This document shows positions 35,195-44,141 of a stretch of DNA of 64,000 nt, piece after piece (the stretch's first letter is position 1; every line of letters starts with the position of its first letter). This DNA is from Lachnoclostridium sp. An138. Lineage in GTDB: Bacteria > Bacillota > Clostridia > Lachnospirales > Lachnospiraceae. A program made the position numbers and the translations under genes. Under the pieces are notes generated by a model that searched no databases, was not told the origin of the DNA, and saw nothing but the letters and a program-made list of their open reading frames with translations. The stretch covers positions 1 through 64,000 of the forward strand of contig NZ_NFLF01000001.1 of the NCBI RefSeq assembly GCF_002160765.1, written 5' to 3'.

Positions 35195-36168
35195 CGCTGT
35201 TCTCCCTGCTGCCCATACAGATGGCAGGCTATCTGATGGTCCTCTTCTATCTGCCTCAGTGCCGGCTTTTCCCTCCTGCAGATCTCCATGCACCTGGGAC
35301 ACCGGTTCTGGAACGGGCATCCCGCCGGCAGGTCCAGGGGGCTGGGAGCTTCGCTTTCAATACTCTTGATGGGTTTATCAAAATCCATCCGCAGATCAAA
35401 CACCGCATCAATCATGGCCTTTGTATAAGGATGCCGGCAGCCGGACGCCACTTTTTCGCCCGGAAGCACCTCCATAATGCTGCCCAGATACATGACCGCC
35501 ACCTGGTGGGACAGAGACTGAACCAGCGCCATATCATGGCAGATAAAGCCATAGGCTATATCCTTTTCCTTCTGAAGCTTCACCAGGAGCTCTACAATAG
35601 TTTTCTGGACGGACACGTCCAGCGCCGATGTGGCCTCGTCATATACAATAAGCTCCGGCTCCAGTACAAGAGCCCGGGCAATCCCCACCCGCTGCCGCTG
35701 GCCGCCGCTCATACTGTGGGGATAGCGGAGGGCGAAATCTCCCGGAAGCTCCACCATCTCCAGATATTTCCGGGCCACAGCTTCCTTTTCGCTTTTCCGA
35801 ATACGCTTAAAGTTCAGCAGGGGCTCGCAGATAATATCCATCACCTTCATTTTCGGACTGAAGGCTTCCGCCGGGTCCTGGAATACCATCTGAATCTTCT
35901 GCCTGTGCTGACGGAGCTCCCTGCCCTTCAGTCTGGAGATATCCCGGCCATGAAAAAGGATTTCCCCCTCGTCCGGCTGTTCCAGGGATACCACCATCCG
36001 CATGAATGTGCTTTTGCCGCAGCCGCTCTCCCCCACAATTCCCAGGGTTTTCCCTTTATAAAATTTCAGACTTACATCCTGGCAGGCAGTCAGCATACGG
36101 TCTCCGGATGCCGGATACCGTTTTGTGACATGCTTCGCTTCCAGAATCAGCTCCCGTGTCTCAGACAA
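35191..36168 (-). CDS. Opp/Dpp/Nik-type ABC ATPase (OppF/NikE-like)
   Basis: A 325-residue ATPase. Walker A GESGCGKSTFMRMVVSLEQP, signature MSGGQRQRVGIARALVLEP and Walker B LIVYDEATSALDVSVQ are present. The C-terminal Cys-rich tail (CPFQNRCPRCMEICRREKP) is the Fe-S/oligopeptide extension typical of this subfamily. A TTG start at 36168 with GGAGG eight bases upstream is preferred; ATG at 36195 would overlap the upstream gene by 35 bases. It works with the ATPase at 36161 and the two permeases. Confidence 0.9.
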   Translation of the reverse strand: MSETRELILEAKHVTKRYPASGDRMLTACQDVSLKFYKGKTLGIVGESGCGKSTFMRMVVSLEQPDEGEILFHGRDISRLKGRELRQHRQKIQMVFQDPAEAFSPKMKVMDIICEPLLNFKRIRKSEKEAVARKYLEMVELPGDFALRYPHSMSGGQRQRVGIARALVLEPELIVYDEATSALDVSVQKTIVELLVKLQKEKDIAYGFICHDMALVQSLSHQVAVMYLGSIMEVLPGEKVASGCRHPYTKAMIDAVFDLRMDFDKPIKSIESEAPSPLDLPAGCPFQNRCPRCMEICRREKPALRQIEEDHQIACHLYGQQGEQR

Positions 36169-36949
36169 ATCGATAACCTCCCATCGCAGGAACACTGTCC
36201 AGCAGATTCTTTGTGTAATGGCTGGAGGGATGGTTCAGAATCTGATCCCTTGTACCCGCGTCCACAATGCGTCCCTCCTTCATAACCACAATCCTGTCAG
36301 CCATATAAGCCGCCACTCCCAGATTATGAGTCACCACAATAATTCCCGTGTGGTATTCGTCCCGCAGCTTCAGCATCTGCCGGACAATCTGCGCCTGGGT
36401 GGTCACGTCCAGAGCGCTGGTGGGTTCATCCGCCAGCAGAAGCTTCGGCTGAAAGGTCATGGCCATGGCGATGCCGACACGCTGCCGCTGGCCGCCGGAG
36501 AGCTGAAAGGGATAGCTGCGCATAATATGTTCCCCTGCCGGAAGACGCATCTGTTCCAGCATCTCTTTCCCTTTTTCCCATGCCTCTTTTCTGGAAACCC
36601 GCTCATGGGTGCGGATATACTCCACATACTGGGAGCCTATCCGCCGCACCGGATTGAGCATGGCTCCGGAATCCTGAAAAATCATGGAAATTTCCGTTCC
36701 ACGCAGATTTCTCCACTCTTCCGGTCCCAGACCTGACAGGGCCCTTCCTTCAAACAGGATCTCCCCCTGGCTCACATGGCCGCCGCCCGGCAGACAGCCC
36801 AGGATGGCACGGACCAGGGAAGTCTTTCCGCTGCCGCTCTCCCCTACGATGCTGACAATCTCGCCCTGCTTCATTTCAAGGCTGAAATCTGCCACCGCCG
36901 GAACCGGATTTTCTCCATATGTAATTGAAATTTCCCGCACGCTCAGCAT
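36161..36949 (-). CDS. Opp/Dpp/Nik-type ABC ATPase (OppD/NikD-like)
   Basis: A 262-residue ATPase. Walker A GESGSGKTSLVRAILGCLPG is near residue 36, signature LSGGQRQRVGIAMAMTFQP near 149, and Walker B LLLADEPTSALDVTTQ near 170. It is shorter than many OppD proteins and lacks the C-terminal Cys-rich tail, as is common for NikD-like members. AGGAGG precedes the start. Confidence 0.9.
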   Translation of the reverse strand: MLSVREISITYGENPVPAVADFSLEMKQGEIVSIVGESGSGKTSLVRAILGCLPGGGHVSQGEILFEGRALSGLGPEEWRNLRGTEISMIFQDSGAMLNPVRRIGSQYVEYIRTHERVSRKEAWEKGKEMLEQMRLPAGEHIMRSYPFQLSGGQRQRVGIAMAMTFQPKLLLADEPTSALDVTTQAQIVRQMLKLRDEYHTGIIVVTHNLGVAAYMADRIVVMKEGRIVDAGTRDQILNHPSSHYTKNLLDSVPAMGGYRFV

Positions 36950-36993
36950 CTGCTTTTTCCTCCTGCCTGACCTCTGTTCCGCCGTTCTGTCTT

Positions 36994-38580
36994 TTACTCT
37001 GCCGGTCTGATATCCGTGGTAATCCAGTAATAATCCATCGGCGTAATGTCCGCCCCTGCCACCTTGTCTGCCCGGCTCGCGAAGGTACTGTTATAATAAC
37101 CATGCACCAGCGTCGCCGCGTCATCGATCAAAAGCTGCTGCATCTCTATGATCAGTTCCAGCCGTTCCTGCTCGTCCACGGATGCCAGAAGCCGCTCATA
37201 AAGGGCGTCATATTCCTCATTCTCATAATATCCATAGGTGCCGGAATTTCCGGAATAAAAATTCCCCAGAAAGCCCGAAGGGTCTCCTGTAGGAACCACA
37301 ATGGCATTGGAAGTAATCAAATCAAAGCTGCCCGCGCTCTGGTTTGCCAGAGCCGTGTCATAATCCTGCACCGTCACCGCGCAGCCGATGCCGATGGCTT
37401 CCAGGGAAATCGCCACCGCCTGGGCAAACTCATCCAGATTCCGGCTGCTGTAGGCCAGATAATTCAGATGGATATTCTGTCCGTCAAGCTCCCGGTATCC
37501 GTCTCCGTCCGTATCTGTGATTCCCGCCTCATCCAGAATCTGAACCGCTCTTTCCAAATCATAGGAATAGGAATCCGTGAGCTGCTCATACCCATAGGAC
37601 AGGGAAGAGGGCAGCACAGAACAGCCCGGCGTATACATGCCTCCCACTGTCACATTGCACATGGTCTCATCGTCCACCGCGCAGAAAATGGCCTGCCGGA
37701 GAGCGTTATTTCCCAGAACACCGTGAAAATTGAAATAGGAATTCCCGAGACGGACGCCTGCCGTCGCAGATACATAATAATCCGAATCCGCCTCCAGCTC
37801 TGCCAGATCGCTGGGTGTCGTGATATTTTCCACCAAATCCACATCTCCGCTCTTTAAAGCCATGGCTTTTGTGGAGCTGTCCTCTGTCAGATAAACCGTG
37901 ATGGAATCATAGGGCACTTCCCCATCCCAGTAATATCCATTCTTCACCAGCTCAATCGCAGAATTCTCTTCCAGGGAAGCCACCTGATAAGGGCCGGTTC
38001 CAATGACCTGGCTGTCAATCACGCTGGTATCCACAATTCCATACCAGGGATAGGCCAGGATTCCGGGAAGCGCTGCCGTCCGGCTGCTGCACACCAGCGT
38101 CACGGTCCCTGCCGCGTCGTCCGCTTCTATGGAAGAAAAGGACACATACTGGGAAGGCGTGGAACTGCCTGTCCCGTCAGCCTCCGTTCTGTAAAGCCGC
38201 TCCAGAGATTCTTTTACCACCGTGGGCGTCAGCTCATTTCCATTGGAAAATTTCACGCCCTCCCGGATATGCAGCACCCAGGTCGTATAATCCTCCGTCT
38301 CATAGGAATCGCAGAGCGCATTCTCCACCTCCACATTTTCATCAAAACGGAACAGACACTCTCCCACTCCGTAACGCAGAAAGCACCAGCTGGAATTCAC
38401 ATTCGTGATCGGGTCCATGGAATTGGAATAGCTGTAGCAGCTGAAATTCAGATGCGTTCCCCCATTTTCGGAAGAAGCACCGCTTCCGGAATCTTGCGTT
38501 CCGTTTCCTCCGCAGGCTGCCAGCCCCGCCGCCAGGACTCCCGCCATCAAAACCGCCGTAATTTTTCTCCTGTATCTCAT
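36994..38580 (-). CDS. family 5 ABC substrate-binding lipoprotein (SBP1)
   Basis: A 528-residue binding protein. The signal ITAVLMAGVLAAGLAAC ends in a lipobox. The family-5 body has WVLHIREGVKFSNGNELTPT near residue 108 and a closing YDALYERLLASVDEQERLEL segment. Family 5 covers peptide, nickel and metallophore-binding proteins. The start overlaps the stop of the permease gene (ATGA), so it is inside the riboswitch-controlled operon. A paralogue of the same length lies at 40882. Confidence 0.92.
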   Translation of the reverse strand: MRYRRKITAVLMAGVLAAGLAACGGNGTQDSGSGASSENGGTHLNFSCYSYSNSMDPITNVNSSWCFLRYGVGECLFRFDENVEVENALCDSYETEDYTTWVLHIREGVKFSNGNELTPTVVKESLERLYRTEADGTGSSTPSQYVSFSSIEADDAAGTVTLVCSSRTAALPGILAYPWYGIVDTSVIDSQVIGTGPYQVASLEENSAIELVKNGYYWDGEVPYDSITVYLTEDSSTKAMALKSGDVDLVENITTPSDLAELEADSDYYVSATAGVRLGNSYFNFHGVLGNNALRQAIFCAVDDETMCNVTVGGMYTPGCSVLPSSLSYGYEQLTDSYSYDLERAVQILDEAGITDTDGDGYRELDGQNIHLNYLAYSSRNLDEFAQAVAISLEAIGIGCAVTVQDYDTALANQSAGSFDLITSNAIVVPTGDPSGFLGNFYSGNSGTYGYYENEEYDALYERLLASVDEQERLELIIEMQQLLIDDAATLVHGYYNSTFASRADKVAGADITPMDYYWITTDIRPAE

Positions 38581-39437
38581 TCGTTCTCCTTTCGTCCAAA
38601 ACCGTTTCCCTGCTCATCCCTTGGATCCAGCACATCCCGCAGGCTGTCTCCCAAAAGATTAAATACCACTACGGTAATAAAGATGGCAAGTCCCGGAAAA
38701 ATCATCAGCCAGGGAGCCGCCGTCAGATAGGCTCTGCCCTCGTTCAGCATCAGCCCCCATTCCGCTGTGGGCGCCTTTGCTCCAAATCCCAGAAACGAAA
38801 GGGCCGCGATCTCCATAATCATGCTTCCGATATCCGTCGCCCCCGTGATCAGAATTGTAGGGAGAACGTTCGGCAGCAGATACTTCCAGAGAATATGGGA
38901 AGACGTCGAACCCGTCACCCGGGCCGCCGCTATATAATCTCGTTCCCGGATCTTCAGCACCAGGCTGCGGACCAGCCGGGCATATTTAGTCCAGCTCACA
39001 ACCGCTATCGCAATCACTGCGTTGGTCATGCTCGCCCCCAGAATTCCCGCCACAGCCAGCGCCAGCACCATGCCCGGGAAAGAAATCATCATATCCGAAA
39101 TCCGCATAATCACCGCGTCCAGAATCCCGCCGAACCATCCGGCCAGAATTCCCAGAAGGGTTCCCGCAGTCATAATAATGCATACAAGAGCCAGGGAAGC
39201 CGCCAGAGAAGTTCTGGCTCCGTAAATCACACGGGAATAAAGATCCCGTCCCATCCGGTCCGTGCCAAACCAGTGCTCCGGGCCGGGAGGCTGAACCGCG
39301 TCGGCAAGCACTGCCTCGTAAGGATCGTGAGTCGCCAGTACCGGCGCAAACACCGCTATGGCAATCACCCCAAGGGTCAGAAGAAAAAATACCGTAAACG
39401 CCGGATTCTTCCGGACAAAATTCTTCAGCTTTTCCAC
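38577..39437 (-). CDS. Opp/Dpp/Nik-type ABC permease (DppC-like)
   Basis: A 286-residue permease. The N-terminal NPAFTVFFLLTLGVIAIAVF segment, the HWFGTDRMGRDLYSRVIYGA block typical of DppC/NikC, and the EAA-like loop (AARVTGSTSSHILWKYLLPN, near residue 197) are visible. It starts three bases after the DppB-like stop. Confidence 0.92.
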   Translation of the reverse strand: MEKLKNFVRKNPAFTVFFLLTLGVIAIAVFAPVLATHDPYEAVLADAVQPPGPEHWFGTDRMGRDLYSRVIYGARTSLAASLALVCIIMTAGTLLGILAGWFGGILDAVIMRISDMMISFPGMVLALAVAGILGASMTNAVIAIAVVSWTKYARLVRSLVLKIRERDYIAAARVTGSTSSHILWKYLLPNVLPTILITGATDIGSMIMEIAALSFLGFGAKAPTAEWGLMLNEGRAYLTAAPWLMIFPGLAIFITVVVFNLLGDSLRDVLDPRDEQGNGFGRKENE

Positions 39438-39440
39438 CGT

Positions 39441-40382
39441 TTATCTGCCCCCTTTCTTGATTCTGGGGTCCAGAAGACCATAGGACAGATCCACCAGCAG
39501 ATTCAGCACCATATAGATCAGAGCAATCCACAGCACATAGCCCTGGATCAGGGAGTAATCCATGGAAGTGATCGCGTCCACAGCCAGGCTTCCAAGGCCC
39601 GGATAAGAAAAAATTACTTCCACCACAGCCGTTCCTCCAAGCAGAGATCCCAGGGAGAGACCCAGCATCGTGATTAGAGGAAGTACAGAATTGGGCAGCA
39701 CATGCCGCCAGAGAATCGTGCTCTCCTTAATCCCTCTGCAGCGGGCTCCGGTCACATAGTCCTGGTTCAATTCCTCCAGAAACGCCGTCCGCACCTGCCG
39801 CGTGTATTTTCCCATCATGGCAAAAGCCAGTGTAACCGCAGGCAGAATCAGCCGGTCAAAGCCCTGGCCGGACGACACCACAGGCACCACGCCCAGCTTC
39901 ACGCCAAACACATACAGGAGGAGCAGACCCACCCAGAAATTCGGCAGAGACACCCCGAGGAACGTCAGCCCCCGCACAATATAATCGATGACGCCTCCTT
40001 TATGGACTGCTGAGAGAATCCCCAGGGGGACGGATACCAGCAGCATCAGAATCAGGGAAGCAAACGACAGCTTCAGCGTAGGTCCAAGCCTTGCAAGCAG
40101 AAGCTCCGCCACCGGTCTGTTCAGGGAGTAGGAGGTGCCGAAATCACCATGGAGGCAGTCCGTCAGCCAGTTCAGGTACTGAGTCAGAAAGGGCTCATTC
40201 AGCCCCAGCGCTTCCCGGGTCTGATCCAGTATTTCCTCGCTCGGAATCGTGCCGCTGGCCGCGTACATGGCCCGCACCGGATCTCCGGGCGCCATATAGG
40301 TCAGTCCGAAGGTCAGAAAGCTGATTCCGAACAGCACAATCACGATCTGAAGTATTCTTTTTAACAGACCGCTCTTTCTCAT
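39441..40382 (-). CDS. Opp/Dpp/Nik-type ABC permease (DppB-like)
   Basis: A 313-residue permease with six membrane helices. The start LLKRILQIVIVLFGISFLTF, then YMAPGDPVRAMYAASGTIPS, is typical of DppB/NikB. The EAA loop (GARCRGIKESTILWRHVLPN) and FSYPGLGSLAVDAITS are near the C-terminus. Start 40382 has GAAAGGGGAAAAGG upstream; codons further out lie in the riboswitch expression region. It is the first gene behind the cobalamin riboswitch. Confidence 0.92.
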   Translation of the reverse strand: MRKSGLLKRILQIVIVLFGISFLTFGLTYMAPGDPVRAMYAASGTIPSEEILDQTREALGLNEPFLTQYLNWLTDCLHGDFGTSYSLNRPVAELLLARLGPTLKLSFASLILMLLVSVPLGILSAVHKGGVIDYIVRGLTFLGVSLPNFWVGLLLLYVFGVKLGVVPVVSSGQGFDRLILPAVTLAFAMMGKYTRQVRTAFLEELNQDYVTGARCRGIKESTILWRHVLPNSVLPLITMLGLSLGSLLGGTAVVEVIFSYPGLGSLAVDAITSMDYSLIQGYVLWIALIYMVLNLLVDLSYGLLDPRIKKGGR

Positions 40383-40442
40383 CTGTCCTTTTCCCCTTTC
40401 AACTACTATTTTAAATACCTTTAAGCAACACTCACGGGAACC

Positions 40443-40500
40443 GCAGGAACAGAAATTTCCTGCCACAGAATCAAACACCCCGCAGCAAGCTGACGGGGCG
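40443..40500 (-). promoter_or_regulatory. two hairpins of the riboswitch expression platform
   Basis: CACCCCGCAGC and GCTGACGGGGCG (40476-40500) form a GC-rich stem, followed on the minus strand by TGTTTGATT, a likely regulated terminator. A second hairpin GCAGGAA/TTCCTGC lies at 40443-40463. Both are between the aptamer and the first permease gene. Confidence 0.55.
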
Positions 40501-40544
40501 CAAAAAAAGCTGCGTCTCATCCTCCGTAAGAATCACACCTGAAG

Positions 40545-40758
40545 CGCCTGCAAGCAGTTCTCCTGACTTAAGTTCACCGCTTCAAAGCGCCTTCCCGGAC
40601 GCTTTTCTCTGTCTTCCGGCCTCATAAGCCGGAAAGCAGACACGCCCAGTGGCATATCTCTGCCCCGAAGCTCCCTAACACAGTGACGGGATCGTACCGG
40701 AATCTCACCGGTTTCTCTATGAATCCTTGCGGAACTTGCAGCGGCTGGTTCAAAACCA
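40545..40758 (-). promoter_or_regulatory. cobalamin riboswitch
   Basis: On the minus strand the conserved blocks appear in order: GGTGAGATTCCGG, then CCCGTCACTGTG, then TATGCCACTGGG, GGGAAGGCGC, and the B12 box AAGTCAGGAGAACTGC. Helix P1 is CTGCAAG (40735-40741 strand partner) with CTTGCAG (40548-40554). A GCTGGTTTTGAACCAGC hairpin precedes it. It controls the permease-led operon down to the deacylase at 34208. High cobalamin is expected to reduce expression. Confidence 0.92.
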
Positions 40759-40785
40759 GCAAATTTTCTGAAATTTTTTTATTTT

Positions 40786-40814
40786 ATCATATATACTGCG
40801 GCAGGAAATGTCAA
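40786..40814 (-). promoter_or_regulatory. promoter of the cobalamin riboswitch operon
   Basis: TTGACA (40809-40814) and TATGAT (40786-40791), exact 17-base spacer, next to the 5' end of the riboswitch. Confidence 0.8.
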
Positions 40815-40881
40815 GACTTCTTTTTCCTGCTGTCTCCTTAAAGCGGATGTACAAGGACCGTAGATCCTTGCCATACCGGCG

Positions 40882-42468
40882 CTACCCTGCCTGAACATCT
40901 GTTGCTTCACTTACCCAGTAAAAATCCGCAGGCGTGCTCGTAATCCCGCTCACGGTGCTTTTCGTTACAAAATTCATCACCGGATAGCAGTAATAAATGC
41001 AGACGCTGTCGTCCAGCAGGATCTGCTCCGCCTCCTTTACCAGCTCCACGCGCCGGTCCGCGTCAGCTGTAACGGAGAGCTCGTCCATCACCGAATCGAA
41101 TTCCGCGCTGGAGTATCCGAAGGAATTGTAGCTGCCGCCCGTCTTAAAATAGGTGTTCATATGATTTTCCGGATCTCCGCAGTTCAGGGCATTGATGCTC
41201 ATGCACAGCATATCGTAATCTCCGCTCCCCAGCATATCGATGACCGTCTGGGTGTCATGGACCTCCAGCGTCACCCGGATTCCAAGTCCCGCCAGCTCCA
41301 GCTGCGTAGCCTCTGCCAGAATCTGCTGCTCAGGCCGCCCTGTATAATAGACAAACCGCAGATTGATCGCCTCTCCCTCCGGGGTTTCCCGGAAACCGTC
41401 CCCGTCGATATCCGCGTAGCCGGCCTCGTCCAGAAGCCGCGCAGCTCCCTCCGGATCGTATGCGTTGATATCAGTCAGCTCGTCATATCCATAGACAGAC
41501 GCGGAAGTCAGAAGCGTCTTTCCCGCCACATATTCGCCGTTCAGCAGATTCTCACAGTAGGATTCCCTGTCAAGATACCGCAGGATTGCCTGGCGGAGAA
41601 CCTCATCTCCCAGTACGCCGTTCTGATTCATGAAACCGTGGGCCGTCCGTCCGCTGGCCGTTCTCACAATGCGGTAGCTTTCATTGTTTTCGAAATCGCC
41701 GATGCTGGTCATGCTCACATTGTAGACTGCGTCAAAATCTCCTGACTGCAGTCCCATGGTCAGTGTGGACTGATCCTCTGTGTACACAAAAGTAATCCGA
41801 TCCATCAGGACCTCTCCGCCCCAGTAATTCTCATTTTTTACCACCACAGTCTCCTTCGTCACCGGATCAAAAGATTCCACTACAAAGGGGCCGGTTCCCA
41901 CAGGTCCTTCGTCCGCGATATTCGTCATATCCACTGTGGTATCGATAATTGTAAAATACGGGTCTGCCAGCTTATTGGGAAGAATCGGCTCGGGACTTTC
42001 CGTGGTAATGACCAGCGTCTGGCCGTCCGCCTCTATGGCCGCCGGCGTGAAATATTCCGTGCCCCTCATTCCGTTTTCATACACGTTTTCCAGGGACGCC
42101 TTCGCAAGCTCTGCCGTCAGCTTCGTTCCATTGGAAAAAGCCACATCATCCCGAATCGTGAAGGTCCAGACCGTATTGTCCTCGTTTACGGTATAATCCT
42201 CTGCAAGCCAGCCGGACACGGAAAAATCATCGTTCAGCTTCGTCAGCGTCTGGCCGATTCCGAAGCGGACCGCATACCAGCCGTCATAGCTCTGAAGCGG
42301 ATCAAGGGTTCCGCAGCTCTGCCCCGTTCCAATGACGATATTTTTACCCTGCTCTGTATCGGAAGCGCCCCCGGAGCTGTTCCCCGTCCCTCCGCCGCAG
42401 CCGGCCAGCAGAACGCCGCTCAGCAAAAGGCTGAGCAGAAGCGCCGAAATCTTCTTTGTACTATTCAT
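40882..42468 (-). CDS. family 5 ABC substrate-binding lipoprotein (SBP2)
   Basis: A 528-residue binding lipoprotein. Signal ISALLLSLLLSGVLLAGC carries the lipobox. The body shows WTFTIRDDVAFSNGTKLTAE near residue 100, aligning with SBP1 at 36994, so the two are paralogues. It lies upstream of the riboswitch with its own promoter (42520-42548) and a weak hairpin near 40849-40869 after its stop, so cobalamin probably controls the permeases and SBP1 but not this protein. It may supply the same permeases with a second ligand. Confidence 0.9.
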   Translation of the reverse strand: MNSTKKISALLLSLLLSGVLLAGCGGGTGNSSGGASDTEQGKNIVIGTGQSCGTLDPLQSYDGWYAVRFGIGQTLTKLNDDFSVSGWLAEDYTVNEDNTVWTFTIRDDVAFSNGTKLTAELAKASLENVYENGMRGTEYFTPAAIEADGQTLVITTESPEPILPNKLADPYFTIIDTTVDMTNIADEGPVGTGPFVVESFDPVTKETVVVKNENYWGGEVLMDRITFVYTEDQSTLTMGLQSGDFDAVYNVSMTSIGDFENNESYRIVRTASGRTAHGFMNQNGVLGDEVLRQAILRYLDRESYCENLLNGEYVAGKTLLTSASVYGYDELTDINAYDPEGAARLLDEAGYADIDGDGFRETPEGEAINLRFVYYTGRPEQQILAEATQLELAGLGIRVTLEVHDTQTVIDMLGSGDYDMLCMSINALNCGDPENHMNTYFKTGGSYNSFGYSSAEFDSVMDELSVTADADRRVELVKEAEQILLDDSVCIYYCYPVMNFVTKSTVSGITSTPADFYWVSEATDVQAG

Positions 42469-42519
42469 TCCCTTTCCTCCTGTAGCATTTTAAACAGTTC
42501 TGCATTTTTATCGAAATTT

Positions 42520-42548
42520 ATTTTACGCATCTTCTGTTTCAGGCGCAA
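42520..42548 (-). promoter_or_regulatory. promoter of SBP2 gene
   Basis: TTGCGC (42543-42548) and TAAAAT (42520-42525), 17-base spacer, about 45 bases of leader with AGGAGG at its end. No riboswitch fits in that leader. Confidence 0.55.
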
Positions 42549-42695
42549 GCCTCCCCACCGGTTATTCATCCGGGTTTTTTTCTTTCAGAAATTCAGGGAA
42601 ACTCCCCTTTTCCTTTCCTGCCATACATGCCTATCCGGGGGATAAACTCTGTTCGGCCTCTGCCCGGATTCTGTTCCCGCCCGATTCTGCTTCAT

Positions 42696-43913
42696 TCAGA
42701 GAAAGAATTTCTCCGCAGTCCGGAAAAAACACCACCGCAGCGTCAGCTCCTCCACCGCGTCCACCGCTTCTATGGGATAAGCCTTCACCGCCGTCCCATT
42801 CAGATAATAGCAGACACTCCCCACGATCATGCCCGGTTCCACGGGAGCCGTAAGGCTTTCCGAAAGCTCTGTCTTTACCTGAACCTCTTCCCCCTCCGCC
42901 AGCAGAATCTTCAGATCCGGCTCCTCCGACGCCAGCCTCAGTCCCGTGTATGCTTCGTCCTGCAGATTCCCGCTTTCCGGAATCCCGTTTTCCACCGGAA
43001 TGTTTCCCAGCATCACATCCTGCCATACATTCTGATACTGGTAGTTTTCCAGCCCGTAGCTCATAAGCTTTCTGGTATCGCTCCATTTATAGCTGCGGTT
43101 GTTTGGCCAGCCGCAGGCCAGAAGCGCCACGATAAAGGTCCTGCCGTCCCGTTCCAGCGCTCCCACGTAGCAGTAGCCTGCGTTATTTGTAAAGCCCGTT
43201 TTCCCTGAGAGCGCCCCTTCCATCATACCCAGGAAGGCATTCTTGTTTCCCACGGTAAAATTCCGAAGCCCCTCCGCATCCCCGAAGCTGTAGGCATTTG
43301 TCCGGGTGATTTTCAGGAATTCTTCCCTCTTCGGCGACTGGCAGATACAGTAACGCATGACGCGGGCCAGATCCGCCGCCGTCGTGGAATGGACGCCGTT
43401 TTCATCCTCTGCGTCCAGGCCGTTGGGCGTAATGTAATAGGTGTCGTAGCAGCCGATGTCTCTGGCCTTGGCGTTCATCATGGCCGCAAAGCCCTCCACC
43501 GAACCGCCCACATGCTCCGCGATGGCCACGGCGGAATCATTGTGGGATTCCAGCATCAGGGAATAGAGCAGATCCTCCAGCCGGTACTGCTCTCCCACCC
43601 GGACGCCAAGCTGCACATCGGGCATCCCGGCCGCATACTCCGACACAGTCACAATCTCGTCCAGATTGGCATTCTCCAGTGTAACGATCAGCGTCATGAT
43701 CTTGGTAGTGCTGGCCATGGGCCTCTGTTCATACCCGTTTTTCTCAAACAAAATACGCCCAGAATCCGCGTCCATCAGAACCGCGGACTGTGCGTAAAGC
43801 TGGCGAAGCTCAGAGGGCGTCTCCTGCCCAGCCGTCTCTGTCTGCGCGTAGGCCTGCAGAGAAAGGCTTAAGACGAGGGCTGCCATGAGCAGAATACGGA
43901 ACATTTTCTTCAC
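42696..43913 (-). CDS. D-alanyl-D-alanine carboxypeptidase (PBP5/DacA-like)
   Basis: A 405-residue secreted enzyme that trims the terminal D-Ala from peptidoglycan peptides. The signal peptide MFRILLMAALVLSLSLQAYA is followed by the active-site SxxK in MASTTKIMT (near residue 68), the SxN-type motif ESHNDSAVAIAEH near 125 and KTG in LSGKTGFTN near 237. A C-terminal beta domain follows. The first codon may be GTG (43913) or ATG (43904); neither has a strong ribosome site. A second such enzyme lies at 59968. Confidence 0.92.
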   Translation of the reverse strand: MKKMFRILLMAALVLSLSLQAYAQTETAGQETPSELRQLYAQSAVLMDADSGRILFEKNGYEQRPMASTTKIMTLIVTLENANLDEIVTVSEYAAGMPDVQLGVRVGEQYRLEDLLYSLMLESHNDSAVAIAEHVGGSVEGFAAMMNAKARDIGCYDTYYITPNGLDAEDENGVHSTTAADLARVMRYCICQSPKREEFLKITRTNAYSFGDAEGLRNFTVGNKNAFLGMMEGALSGKTGFTNNAGYCYVGALERDGRTFIVALLACGWPNNRSYKWSDTRKLMSYGLENYQYQNVWQDVMLGNIPVENGIPESGNLQDEAYTGLRLASEEPDLKILLAEGEEVQVKTELSESLTAPVEPGMIVGSVCYYLNGTAVKAYPIEAVDAVEELTLRWCFFRTAEKFFL

Positions 43914-44055
43914 TTCAACACGACCTGTACCTGATTTCCTTTCATTTTATTCCGGTACAGAGCTAAATAGAAGTTTCTATCCTCCGCTTGCAATTTTCTC
44001 AGCTTCCTGCTATTTTCACATAGCCGCAGGATTTTCGCAAGGCATCCCGGAAAAA

Positions 44056-44084
44056 TTGAAAATCGCCTGCCGATATGCTACCAT
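44056..44084 (+). promoter_or_regulatory. promoter of DUF2185 gene
   Basis: TTGAAA (44056-44061) and TACCAT (44079-44084) with a 17-base spacer, about 50 bases before the start. TTGCAA and TATTTT further upstream (near 43990-44018) are an alternative. Confidence 0.45.
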
Positions 44085-44141
44085 AAGCTGACAGGAACCC
44101 TCAGACCTCAACAGCGAAATAAAATGACGGAGGAAACCACT

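Noticed and set aside
40741-40758. tRNA T-arm-like GGTTCAAAACC sequence
   Set aside because: It is the first hairpin of the cobalamin riboswitch leader; no acceptor or anticodon stems surround it. No tRNA gene was found in the window.
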